DNA from: Chloranthus sessilifolius
Taxonomy: Eukaryota > Streptophyta > Magnoliopsida > Chloranthales > Chloranthaceae
DNA length: 64,000 nt
NCBI GenBank assembly: GCA_021018995.1
Contig: CM037584.1
Coordinates: 143,795,317-143,859,316, forward strand
Direction of reading: 5' to 3'
Numbering within the stretch: the stretch's first letter is position 1; each line of letters starts with the position of its first letter. Of the stretch, positions 53,225-64,000 are shown piece by piece. The notes below the pieces were generated by a model, which made no database searches, was not told the DNA's origin, and saw nothing but the letters and a program-made list of their open reading frames with translations. Position numbers and translations under genes: made by a program.

Positions 53225-54020
53225 TATAGACACCCCCATTTTGCCTTCTCGGGATATACAAACCTGTTTGGTTAACCTTTGACCTTGCCCACGACCTCCG
53301 AAAAAGGACTAACCTTCTCTGAAGACTTTAAAACCCTATACAGGGACCATGCACTAAAACAACAGTACATAGTCGGGACCCAGGCTAAAATAATAGCTTT
53401 GTGGCTCGGACCCGACTCAAACCCAGGAAAGTCTTGAATTATGCACCCTGTATAGCGCGCATAACTCAATTGCATGCCCCATGGCCAGTGCACAATTGGT
53501 CCCTCTTGGACCAGGATTGCACTTCTTGAGGACCACTTAGACCATGATTATGCGCTCTACTAAACGCGAGTAATCAGATTGCACGCTTCACCACCAGTGC
53601 GCAATTAGTTTGTTTTGGACTAGTTTTCTACCCTTCTATAAACTGCCTAAGACACAATTGTATGCTCTACCTAGAGCGTGTAATCGGATTTTGCAGTTCA
53701 GCATAAGCACATAATTGGTTCCTAAATGAACCTGGCCTATAACTCCCTAGATCGCCTAAAAATTCCCTATTAAGTGCATTAATTCACGTGCTTAATTGAT
53801 TGAGTGCACTAATCAGGGTGCCCAATTGGTCTAATTAGACTAGGACTATGCTACCCGGCTGAGCCAGTCAGCTGGTCACTCACTGAGTCAGTCACCGACT
53901 CAAAGTGATTGTGTACCTGATACAGGATGCATAATTCAATTGTGTGCCCCAAACAGGGCGCATAATTGAAATTCACCGACCAATTGAGCGCACTCCACAG
54001 GGATCGCAATTGGCCGAATA

Positions 54021-54032
54021 CCTATAAATAGG
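54021..54032 (+). promoter_or_regulatory. TATA box in the family D LTR
   Basis: CCTATAAATAGG, followed about 35 bp later by a CA-rich start-like region (AAAACACATCAATTCAATATC). Confidence 0.65.
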
Positions 54033-54164
54033 ACCCACCACCTTGTCCCAAAAACACATCAATTCAATATCACAACGCAATTAGCAATCGAATTTTTGAG
54101 TTCCTGCTTCCAAGCTTAGGATTTTGAGATTTCTCTCTGTGGCCCTGGCCTCAGGCGTACTTTC

Positions 54165-54620
54165 CTTCTAGTTTTTTAGTTCTTCTAGTTCTAGTTCTTA
54201 GTTCTATCCCTTAGTTCTAGTTCTTAGTTCTAGATCATTAGTTCTAGACCTTAGGTTCTTAAGCTTTTCGTTCTAGATCTTAGATTTTAAATCTCTTTAA
54301 TCCTTAATTCATACCTTTTTTTCCTGGTTCTAGTTCTTAGGTTCTGGAACCAGTTTCTTTTTTTAATTCTAATTCTAGATTTAGATTTTAGCCCTCTAGT
54401 TCTTAAATTCTAGATCTTAGATCTTAGGTTTTAATTTAAAATTCTAGTTTTCTGATTTTAGTTCTTAGTTTTTAGAATCAGTCCTTAATTTCATTCTTGA
54501 ATTCAGTCTTAGAATTTCAATTTTAGCTATAAATCTATAGTTTTAGATCTTAGATCAATTTTGACGTTCTAGTTCCTAAATTTTAGTTCTAGAATTTTAA
54601 TTCTAATTTTTAACTTGATT
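54165..54620. repeat. TTCTAG/TTAG low-complexity tract
   Basis: Dozens of TTCTAGTTCTTAG-type words, presumably in the transcribed leader of the family D LTR. Confidence 0.8.
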
Positions 54621-55142
54621 CTCCATCTTCGATCTGTAAATTCATAATTTCAAAATAAAAATAAGTTTTTCAATCTATATTATTATTAAAATAATCCCTA
54701 ACCAACCGATTTGCCCAAGGGAGCTTACGGAGGAAACCCGAGAACGGGGCCGATCCTCCCTAGCATAGCGGGCCAAAACCCTTTTTTTTTAGATTTTCAG
54801 TAAGATTAGTATATTCACTTTAATTAGAATTTTAATAGAATTAATATTTTTTTAATTAATTAGAATTTCAATTGAAGTAGTATATTCCTAATTAATTTTC
54901 GTAGAATTAATGTATTTGCATTCCTAACAGGATTAGGAGACTTAATTAATTAGATAGGATTAAAATATTTAAATTAACTAGACTCCCAATAGGATTAGGA
55001 GACCTACTTGAATTAGAATTCCCCGATTAATTAGACCCCTAATAGGATTAAAAGAAAATTAGATCCCTGATAATCATTGCAAAAGTAGGAAAGGTAAAAT
55101 AGTTAGAAGAGAATTAGGAAAACTAGCTTAACTAAACTTACA

Positions 55143-55160
55143 GGCGACTCAGTGCTGCTG
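55143..55160 (+). promoter_or_regulatory. Candidate primer-binding site, family D (tRNA-Arg-like)
   Basis: GGCGACTCAGTGCTGCTG resembles the TGGCGACTCCGCTGGGG complement of plant tRNA-Arg used by Tat/Ogre elements, with mismatches. TGTGGCGATCGC at 55254 is a weaker alternative. Confidence 0.45.
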
Positions 55161-55559
55161 ACATCGACCGACCGATGATTCAGTAAACAAAACAACTCAT
55201 ATCTCCACCCTGGAAGGCGTGATCAGTGATGTGTTACATCGTCGATAAATATCTGTGGCGATCGCAACGAACCAGGTATTTCCCTGAGATTTACCACTTC
55301 TTTTTCAATACTTAATTACCTCTAAAAACACACCGCTTTTTCCAGAGTCCACTTGGACCGAATTGGGCCACTCTTTCAGGGGACCGAGAGGAGCCCATAA
55401 TAAGCACATACCAACAGACTAGTGATCGCGATGGGACGTCTTGTGGCCAAAGCCGCTCGTGTTTAGTGAAGTTTCTTTTCCTTCTAGTTAATTTTTTTTT
55501 TATTTTTAGTTTTATTATTTTTCGCATTTAAGTCTACTATCGAGAGCACATGAGCATAC

Positions 55560-57690
55560 ACTAGAGGCTCAAGATGTCAGGAATATGAAGGATTAGAATC
55601 GGTGACCCGCCATTATGGGGGTACCATAATAACTCGCTATACCATGAGCAACCCCTCGAAGACTTAGCACCATTCAACCTGGAAGTCAACATGGCCAATG
55701 GTGAGGAAACCCCCTTCATACCCCTAGCACCAACCACAATGACGAACATAGAGACAACAGCTTCGGGCAGAACTTCATAGCTCGACAACTTGTAGATCTC
55801 AGCATCCAGAAATGGCAAAGGGGAGGAGATGAAGTCGACGAACTACTCCACGGCTTAGTCGCAGCATACGAGACCGTTAAAGAATGGCGGAAGGCGGAAG
55901 AATGAGAACGACAAAGATAGGAGAGGCCACCCCCTACTCCAACGACGATATCACCGCACGTGTCACCACCTAGGCACACTCTCCACACGCTCCTTAGTAA
56001 CGGACGTGAAGAGAGAATTTGTTCCCAGACCGCTAGGCAAGATGTTGTTGTAAGGATAGAGGATTTTCCCAAGATGATCGACGAATACATGACTACGAAA
56101 AACTGCCTTGGTTTGTCCTTCGGATTCGACAATTTCTATTGAGACCTAGAATTTAATCTACCTACGGGATTCAAGCTCCCAAAGTTTAAGTAGTATAACG
56201 GCACCGGGAATCCGAACCATCATCTGGCATTGTTTTGCAATGACTACCGGCATATTCGCGAAAATCATGGACTTCTGATACATTACTTTGAGAGGTCGCT
56301 CGAAGGGGAAGCCCTCAACTGGTTTGCCAGGCTCCCGCTACATAAAATTGATACATTCGAAGAATTAGCCGGACAGTTCTTAGATCAATACAAGCATCTA
56401 ATACAGGAGGTCGTCAGTCTCAGCGACTTGATGACAACAAAGCAAGAAGCCAAAGAAGACTTCGCTGATTTCATATCAGCATAGAAGAAACTCGCGGCTT
56501 GTACGGGAAGTCAAATGAGAGAAAAAGATGCAATTGACATCATCGTAGATAACGTTAGAGAATCCCTCCAAGCGCTCTGATCATAAGCGATTGTCCAGAC
56601 TTCGCTACTCTTCATCTACGTGCCAGTAGCATTCAACGACACATAAAGGGAGGAGACCTCGCCTTTTCGATTATAACACCGAAGGCATCGACTTCTCTCG
56701 ATTCAAAGCCCTAGAATAGCAAGAAAGGCTTGGGCTCCGAGCAAGTTAACACAGTCGCTAATCAAAATCAAGGCGATGGAAACAATCAGCAAAGGAACTC
56801 TGATTAGGGTCAATACCAAAATTAGTGACGGTACACCAATCAAAATCAGAATCAATATCCTAACCGAAACTAGTATCCTAACCATAACCAAAACGCTGCC
56901 TGAAACCATCCTGCCAATACCAAGGGCTATAATAATCTACCTATGCCCTAAAATTTCAATCAGCAGACCCGAGGTCCCTGTCAGCCCAGATGAGATCATT
57001 TTTATCCATTACCCAATACCATCTCTAATATTTTTTGTCTCCTAAGTGACCGAAACCTCATTCATTTCCCACCAGAGCGGCCACAACCCTAGCCTGCTAA
57101 CCTCAATTACACCAAGTTTTATGCTTTTCACCGATACGCGTGACACAACTTGGAAGACTGCTGGGTGTTGAGAGATATGATATACAACATGAACGATTGG
57201 AACTAATTTGACTGGAAATCCCTTCAAAATTCTAACCAAAATAACCAACAGCCTCCGCAGAATCGTCAATAATCCCCTGCCAAACCACAATCAAGGACCG
57301 GTCACCCATGTCACCATGGTAGACCTTCCGGGCCGAGCTCCTTTTCATCCATCTACTCTCATCACACGAGTTAGTCATCCTAATGCTACAACCAGTTTAG
57401 ATGATCCTTTGAGGCCCACTGTCATTCCACCTCACCCCTTTACCTTTATAACCCAAGTTGAATTGCCAACTCCACTGCCCTACCAAAACTTCACTCGAGT
57501 TCGAGTTCAATCTTTCCATGCTCGAAGGCCTTTCATTCAACCCATAGAGCCTTCTACACCCCCAAACTTTGACGTAGCTCCCGGTAACGCTAAGCCAAAA
57601 TATGAAGACCATGTCCTTCAAACTATAGAATAGATTGCGGAGTGGGTAGATAGCGTCACCTAAAATACTACCGACCAACAACGCTAGGAG
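55560..57690 (+). pseudogene. Family D gag pseudogene
   Basis: The upstream 600 bp is badly broken. The core at about 56165-56600 reads GFKLPKFK, a stop, YNGTGNPNHHLALFCNDYRH, ENHGLLIHYFERSLEGEALNWF and FEELAGQFLDQY, the classic Retrotrans_gag fold of Tat elements. An Asn/Gln-rich stretch follows (56740-56930), then FHRYA(stop)HNLEDCWVLRDMIY (about 57125-57185) and NNPLPNHNQGPVTHV (about 57256-57315), both usual in Tat/Ogre gag C-termini. Stops and frameshifts are frequent. Gag would form the particle shell. Confidence 0.85.
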
Positions 57691-58104
57691 GCAACGGAAG
57701 AATGTCCATCAGCAAAAGAGATAAGATAGAGGAGGAAGAGTCCTCTAAGGAAGAGGTACTAATGTCTGCATTCATCGAAGAGGAAGACTACACTCAAAAC
57801 CTTCCACCTTGGAATGGTATAGCTCCAGTACGCATTCCTTCGTCCAATTTCTCTCCTTTCACCACAAGTACCGCACTGAATCCTCCAACACTCCAAGATC
57901 AGCGGCGAACATGCCCAGTCCTTAAATCTGGAACCAACTATCCACCTCCACCATTCTCTAAAGAAAAGTAGAGCAACAACACAACCATCCGATCGGATAA
58001 CTAAAGAACGAGGAGTCAACGTGCCCCCTCCACCTCAGGTCATCCCTCTGCCTCTAGTACCAGTGCCTCAAGTGCCTCAACCAGCTCAATAGAATGGGTG
58101 TAGA
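57691..58104 (+). other. Family D gag-protease linker
   Basis: Acidic then proline-rich coding-like sequence (EEEESSKEE; PPPPQVIPLPLVPVPQVPQ) in several frames; no domain recognised. Confidence 0.5.
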
Positions 58105-58689
58105 GTGCATCGACCCAAAAAAGAACCTGCCCTAAAAACAGGTCAGGAATACGATCTTCTTCGACACCTCGCAAAAGTGCCAACAAAAATATCGATCCTC
58201 GAACTCATCAAGAAATTGTCAGAGCATCACCGACTGCTCGTGGAGACATTATATGAGACGCACGTGAACGAAGATACCACTTTAGATCAGCTGCATGAGA
58301 TCGTTTTGGTTATAATTCAACCTCCCGCGCTTACCTTCACTGAAGATGACATGCCTAAAGAATCATTACGTGGAAGTTCGACTCCTATCTATCTGACTGT
58401 CATAATCAGAGGATTTTCAGTACCACACGCATTGGTCGACACTGGAGCAGGACTTAACATCTGTCCCATAACAATGTTGAAGATCCTTGAATACATTGAA
58501 CATGATATAAGGCCTTCGTCTTTATCCCTCATCGCTTATGATGGCTCTCGACACTTCGTCAAGGGAACCATCAAGTTACAAGTTCACCTTGGGCCAGTCA
58601 CCAAGGACCCCACTTTCCATGTCTCTGATTCCTCAAGCACTTACAATATAATATTAGGAAGGAAGTGGCTAGAATCCATGAAGGCGTAG
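58105..58689 (+). pseudogene. Family D aspartic protease
   Basis: A 194-codon open frame. After a helical region (LAKVPTKISILELIKKLSEH) typical of the Tat/Ogre pre-protease segment comes LTVIIRGFSVPHALVDTGAG, with the catalytic aspartate in DTGAGLNI (about 58440), and the IILGRKWLE motif near the end (about 58655). This is a retropepsin fold that would mature the polyprotein. The domain itself is free of stops. It is followed by stops in the linker to the G-patch-like segment. Confidence 0.88.
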
Positions 58690-58916
58690 CATCGACGTAT
58701 CACCAATGCGTCAAATTTCTGCATGAAGATTCCATCGTTAGGATATACGTCGATACACCACTTAAATAAATTAACACAGACAATGAGGTAAACATTCCAA
58801 TAGCGCACGACTCAGTACTGAATACAGGACATATAAAAAAGATGCAGGAGCCTGATGACGCATCAATAGTAGAAGTTAGCTATCCTCGGTCCCTTTCGAC
58901 CCACCAATAAAAAGTA

Positions 58917-59357
58917 GTGAGAAGAGAGGCTGGACCTGATCTCGCCCGACTATATGAAATAAACCTAACTGCAGTAAAAGGATGGGACCTAATGTATCAG
59001 CTAGGATATGTCCCTCACACCGGACTCGACAAAGATAAGCAAGGATGCATAAGACCGGTCATATCGAAGAAACTACCCAAACACATCGGATTAGGTTACC
59101 AGTCAGACAACAAGCAAGCTGACATCCTACCCACTTCACCAAAATGGTCGCTCTATGACCATTTCATATATGGAACTACCGAGAAGGCTAATGTGCCAAA
59201 GAGGAGAAAGGAGCCATTCTTCACTGAATCTCAAGCAATCGAGATTGAGCAAGTGACCAAAGCCTTCGCTGACCTGACCCACCTAAGCCGTAGTAGTGAA
59301 GACATGGACAAACCACTCAAGGGAGTTAGACCATTATTCAAAACCCTGAAGTGCTAG
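58917..59357 (+). pseudogene. Family D G-patch-like segment between protease and RT
   Basis: Reads GWDLMYQLGYVPHTGLDKDK, then QGCIRPV, KLPKHIGLGYQSDNK, a glycine-spaced pattern (G..LM..LGY.PG.GLGK..QG) that Tat/Ogre polyproteins carry between protease and RT. It is probably a nucleic-acid-binding G-patch. The 146-codon frame is open; it begins within the frame, not necessarily at a true start. Confidence 0.7.
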
Positions 59358-61430
59358 AGCCTCGCATAGAAGACTAGGAGTCGACCGATGAGGAGGACTT
59401 CCACATCGCCACATTAGCAAATAAAGAAGAACCAGATTCAGGGGCACCCCAACCTCATGAAGAAGGAAGAGAAGACTGGCTCTCAATGTCAAGCGAGGAA
59501 GAAGACCACTGGATTAGCTGTACAGAAATAAAACTTGAAGATCACTTAAGAGCAGAATGGCTAAAGCTCCTCGAGGAGGTCAACAACTCTCAAAGCGAAG
59601 AAACAAAGTCTGATGATAAACTTGACCATCAATCCTTACTAGATAATTGGCGGTATCCGTGTCACTGCCCTTACCCAGAATCATCCTATTGCAACCTGTG
59701 CACGTTCGTTTTAACACTGTGCAAAAGAGCTATCCTATGCAAGATATGATGAATAACAACGATGAAAGATCATCACGTTGCCTTTATAGAATCCCAAGAA
59801 GAATTAAGCTTGACGTACCCCAGTCTTCGGATGTGCCACAACTTTAGATATTCTGGAACTCACTAGAAGAAGAATGGCAGCTGTCGTTGAGCGATGATGA
59901 AGACTATTGGATAGAACTCCCTGCCTTGGAGTTAGCAGAATAGTTGGAACATGGCTTCCAACCACAATCAGATGAAGAGGAAGATCTTCACCCTGGCAAT
60001 AGTGACCTCAACTCCGATCATGAAGGATGGGAATGCCCTTGGGAGTATCGCTGCCTTTCTCACCCATATCAGCCTCGCTATCAGGCTTGTATACTTTTCA
60101 CCGTGTACCACAATATCTAGAGGAAGGAATTCTCAGATTCTGACTTCAATGATGATATTTTTGAGCGCTTCTTCACTACATGGGAGTGCCCATGAGAGTT
60201 TCCATGCATCATTCGACCATATCAGTCTTATTGTCAAACCTGCACAATAATAATAGAAGACGTTGAATGAGAAGGTCAGACCAACCCCTTCCTGCATTAT
60301 GGAGGATGGTAAAAAACAACCCAGGTTCGGTAATTAAGTTCATCGAACCATATCTATGATTAATACGAAGTGAGGAATCTTAGTGACGAGTGGACCTCCC
60401 ATTTGATTCCAAAAGCCAGCATTTGGATGACTATCATCTTTAGACTATCTTTGACGATGAAGCGCTTCACGTAGTAGAAGAGGAAGAAGAGCCGTCTGAC
60501 AAGCCAACATCATCATCGCTCATCAGGAGGATTACCTCGGACGAGGACTCTAAAAAAATGCCAAATTCTGAACTGATCCTCATCATCCGAAGGCTCACCT
60601 GAATGACTCCAGCAACCATCCCAGTTCCCTAATTAGGTGAAGTAACCTTGCCAGTTTTGCCTCAGGAAACTGACCCTGTACCATACCTATTGTCAAAAAT
60701 AAAAAAAATAGAAAATCCTAAAACCCATACAAATATAAAATCCCAAAAAATTAAAAGACCATAGAAAAGGGAGGGAGCCCTTCATCCCTAACCCATTCAT
60801 CGACCAGCCAGGAGACTTTTCTCCAGAAGATACAAGTAGTGATCACCTCAATGAAATCAAAGGAGTAACTGACATGATCACACATGGTCATCATCCTGCC
60901 CTTAACCTTAAAAAACCTTGCCTCGACTCTGTCTGAAGTGACCTTACTACCTCTTCCTCGCAAAACTACCAAGCATCTCAACGAAGTAACAAGCCCGTAA
61001 TCATACCCGACGCGATACTCAGCTTTAAGAGGAGGATGAATAGCCTCGATCTACACCTGACAGAGGATGTTGCGGCCATAAATTATGCCGATGAAGGGCT
61101 ACGTCTCGCAAAACTAATCCTCCAGTGTAGTTCTTTTACAGTGTATGAACTCACAGATGATGAAGAAGGAGCACCAGTCATCGAGGAAACCCAAGACTTC
61201 CAACGGTCATCAAGCGATTCGATGAGCAAACACAAGCTGCTGCAGAACCTACTAAAGCGATAAATTTTGGCACCAAGGAAGAGGCAAAAAAGCTACTGAT
61301 CAGCACAACTCTCAAACCCAAGGAGCGATAACAAATTATCCAAGTCCTCCAAAATCACCTCAGTTCTTTCCCATGGTCCTATGAGGATATGCCTGGATTG
61401 GACCCGAGCTTAGTAGAACATCGGTTGGTC
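59358..61430 (+). other. Family D acidic spacer upstream of RT
   Basis: Glu/Asp-rich coding-like sequence in shifting frames (for example SSEEEDHW, SLSDDEDYW-like words), with repeated CHCPYPESSYCNLC / WECPW...RYQACILF-type modules at about 59660, 60030 and 60190. Long acidic linkers are usual here in Tat elements. The module at 59650-59740 recurs in diverged form. Confidence 0.5.
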
Positions 61431-62253
61431 CTGGAACCTAATGCTAAACCCGTCAAGCAGAAACTTTGAAGGATGCATCCTAAACAATGCTACGAGCCAA
61501 AGAGGAAGTCGACAAGCTACACAAATCGAAATTCATTCGAGTCGTCCTCTGCCCTAAATGGATTGCCAATATAGTACCTGTCGCGAGAAAGGACGGCAGA
61601 ATGCTGGTACATATCGATTTTTGGAATCTAAACAAAGCATGCCCAAAAGATGACTTCTCACTACCACACATCGAGACCCTAGTCGACAACACTGGCAGAC
61701 ACGAGATGTTATCCTTTATGAATGGCTTCTCCGGTTACAACCAGATTAAATTAGCAGACTCAGACAAAGAAAGGCTTCATTCACCATGCCATGGGGAACC
61801 TACTGCTACATCGTCATGCCTTTCGGGCTCAAGAACGCAAGAGCCACATATCAACGCGCCATGATGGCCATATTTCATAACATGATGCACAAATGTGTTG
61901 AAGTCTATATCAATGACATACTAGTGAAGTCACAGACACAAGTAGGAGATGCTGAAGAGCTACGACTAGTGTTACAAAGATCCGAGCAATATCAACTGAA
62001 GATGAATCTAAAAAAATGTGTGTTTGGAGTAACCTCTGGGAAGCTATTGGAATTTATAGTCAGCAAACAAGGTATCAAAGTTGACTTGGTGAAGGTCAGA
62101 TCCATTCTCGAGATGTCACCTCCTAGCAACATCAAAGAATTACGAGGCTTGATAGGAAGGTTGTAGTTCATTAGGAGATTCTTCTCCCAGCACTCAGAAC
62201 GGTGTGATCCTTTCTATAAGCTACTTAAAGGAAGAGTCGAGTACAGATGGGAT
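61431..62253 (+). pseudogene. Family D reverse transcriptase, 3'-truncated
   Basis: From LVLEPNAKPVKQKL (about 61430) through KWIANIVPVARKDGRMLVHI, KACPKDDFSLPHIETLVD and SFMNGFSGYNQIKLA to MPFGLKNARATYQRAM, a Tat-type RT. The polymerase box reads VYINDILVKS (about 61900), with Asn replacing the first catalytic Asp, so the enzyme would be inactive. A frameshift at about 61772 separates the halves, and a stop follows IGRL at 62164. The sequence ends in FFSQHSERCDPFYKLLKGRV at the 62254 LTR; RNase H and integrase are missing. Confidence 0.9.
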
Positions 62254-63170
62254 TGTAGATACCCCCATTTTGCCCTCTCGAAATATATAAATTTATTCGG
62301 TCAACCTTTGACCTCATAACCCTGGTGTGGGACATATGCTAAAACAATAGTATATGACATAGGCTAAAACAATAGTTCTATGGCTCAGGCCCCATACCCC
62401 TGACGTGAGAACCATGCACTGAAATAATAGTATATGGCTGAGCACAGGTTGAAACAATAGCTCTGTGACTCAGATCCTGACGTAGGGAGACTATATACTG
62501 AAATAATTATATATAGTCAGAATGCAGACTGAAATAATAGTCTCACATTTCAGACCCCTAACCCTAATGTGAGACTATATGCTAAAACAATAGTATATGG
62601 TTGGACACAGGTTAAAACAATAGTTCTATGGCTCAGGCCCCATACCCCCGACGTGGGAACCATGCACTGAAACAATAGTATATGGTTGAACACAGGCTGA
62701 AACAATAGCTCTGTGGCTCAGGTCCCAACGTAGGAAGACTATATACTGAAACAATACTATATAGTCAGAATGAAGACATAAACAATAGCCTGGCATTTCC
62801 AGACAGCCCCGAATTACGTGCCTAAAACTACTCGCACAATTCGATTGCACGCCAAATCACCAGCATGTAATTAGTCCCTCTTCTAGACCAGACTCCCTTT
62901 TCTCAGACCAACTCGAGACCCGATCACACGCCTGACACCAGACGCGCGATCGGATTGAGCGCCCAACCATCAGTACACAATTAGCCTACACCCGGACTAG
63001 CCTCACTGTCCTTAATCCCTAAGTTTCCTCGATTAAATGCTTTGAGAGAGGCAATTAATTGGATTACGCACCCTAAAATGGGCGTGTAATTAGTTCTAAT
63101 GCAAACTTGCTGAGCAAGTCCTCCGGTCGCTCACTGCGTCGGCAACCGACCCAAAGCGATTAAGCACCAG
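62254..63170 (+). repeat. Second family D LTR (partial), with amplified internal repeats
   Basis: Starts TGTAGATACCCCCATTTTGCC and is similar to 53225-53920. Where the first LTR has one AAAACAACAGTACATAG unit, this copy has two tandem 248-bp units (about 62340-62800) full of AAACAATAG words. Similarity ends near 63170 (CAACCGACCCAAAGCGATTA). It is either the 3' LTR of D after deletion of the rest of pol, or the 5' LTR of another D element inserted in pol. Confidence 0.75.
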
Positions 63171-64000
63171 GAGACTATTAGTCACGGTTTTATGCCACAT
63201 TTTACCCTCTAAACCTAGCTTTTGCTAAGCCTCCGAGTAGTTAATAATTACTTTTTAGTGTTGTTTTACAGCAAGGAGGTAATTTTATCCTTAGTGTAGT
63301 TTTCAGTCAAAAAGTGCCATGAAGAGGAGGATTTGGAATTAATCAACAGCTGAAAGAGAGAACTGGAAGGAGTGGGCCACGACTTGTGCTAAGAATGAAA
63401 CCATCAAATGATTGGGTGAAAAATTGCTACACTTGGAGTATAGATTGCTGCACTTACAGCTAACTTGTTGATTTGTAGAAGCATGCTCACAAGATAAAGA
63501 AGGGGATGAAGAATGCATGATAGATCTGTCAAACATTCAGCAAGTTGCCTCTCAGCCATCCTCCTATTGTACCTATCACCTTGCAACAGCTCAAGGTCTA
63601 GCAAACATTAGTGAGTAGCCTTTGGAGTGCATACATTCACATTGGTGCTGAAACAGATGAGTGCAGCCTCTAAACTTCATCTTGTCGAGATTCAAATCTG
63701 CACCCATAGAACCTATCGAATGGTGAAAGAGGAGGCTGCCACAACCAGTGAAGGATCCTCATTACAGCTTTCAACCTGTCAATCTTTCATTGCTGACAAG
63801 CATGCGCTGCTCCTCAGAACCTATCAAGTTGCACCATTACATAGCAGCAACCTGACGATCGTCCCAGCTTCAACCTTCTTCTACATCCAGTTTTCAGCTT
63901 CCCTGCATCAAATGAACAACTATTGCACCCATGCATGTCTACGTTTAAGTCTATCAAATACAAGAAGCAGCTGCTCCAACGTACCTATTAAGCAGATGTA
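63171..64000. other. Unassigned sequence at the window end
   Basis: No similarity seen to the first D LTR or to the other families, and no gene recognised. Small minus-strand frames (63339-63604) have no recognisable motif. Confidence 0.3.

Larger units (their letters stand above)
53225..55142 (+). repeat. Family D 5' LTR (about 1918 bp)
   Basis: Starts TATAGACACCCCCATTTTGCC (first TG decayed to TA) and matches 62254 onward for several hundred bases. It has many GCGC(G/A)TAAT...ATTG words, a TATA box CCTATAAATAGG (about 54021-54032) and a long TTCTAGTTCTTAG-rich leader (about 54165-54620). The 3' end is placed at TTACA before GGCGACTC. Confidence 0.75.
53225..62253 (+). mobile_element. Family D: Tat/Ogre-like element, pol truncated
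   Basis: LTR, candidate tRNA-Arg primer site, Tat-type gag, protease, G-patch-like segment, long acidic spacer and RT are collinear with the Tat/Ogre lineage. RNase H and integrase are absent because a second D-type LTR begins inside pol at 62254. It lies within the RT-RNase H connection of C'. Confidence 0.82.

Noticed and set aside
55254-55268. TGTGGCGATCGCAAC as the family D primer-binding site
   Set aside because: Fewer bases fit a plant tRNA 3' end than at 55143, and it would require an LTR end without CA; kept only as an alternative.
63339-63604. Minus-strand frames at the window end
   Set aside because: Short, no motif, no codon or splice support.

Overview
This window is a repeat-dense piece of a flowering-plant nuclear chromosome. 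Evidence: plant-type chromovirus (Tekay/Del-like Ty3-Gypsy) and Tat-like retrotransposons with long LTRs, hAT remnants, a LINE fragment, and exons of plant gene families (HECT ubiquitin ligase, COV/DUF502, EamA/WAT1-like). The species cannot be told from the sequence. Almost every coding stretch is a transposon relic; no complete host gene is visible.

Layout. (1) 2-241 and 12618-about 15000: a decayed hAT-family transposase gene (DUF659-like and dimerisation regions), split by (2) family A at 242-12617, an LTR-internal-LTR-internal-LTR tandem array that carries only gag and is flanked by one 5-bp target duplication CAACC. (3) 15885-36546: a low-coding mosaic with two copies of a CACTA-like terminus (15885, 30961), a LINE fragment, single exons from three unrelated gene families (20684 HECT; 28563 COV-like; 33794 and 34777 EamA), a hAT MITE with an 8-bp target duplication (35087-35430), and family B (20929-28068), a chromovirus with gag and protease whose pol is deleted into its 3' LTR. 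(4) 36547-51025: family C, the most complete element (gag, protease, RT, RNase H, integrase, chromodomain-like tail, plus an extra 3' ORF), preceded by a second partial internal region, so again a truncated tandem. (5) 51026-53224: a related chromovirus C' (gag to RT) abutting C. (6) 53225-62253: family D, a Tat/Ogre-like element, followed at 62254-about 63170 by a second, rearranged D LTR. (7) 63171-64000: unassigned.

How the parts fit. The window records nested insertion: A into hAT, B into the exon mosaic, C beside or into C', D into C'. All three chromoviruses that keep the gag-protease boundary (B, C, C') carry a GT-AG intron of 153-176 bp at the same codon, between the zinc knuckle and the protease. 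All seven chromovirus LTRs share an inverted-repeat motif TGAGCT...AGCTCA a few hundred bases from their 3' end. These two shared architectures, the accessory ORF of C, and the clustered host-gene exons are the observations most worth follow-up. Every pol or gag frame carries stops or frameshifts, many explainable as C-to-T changes, so none of these elements looks autonomous now.
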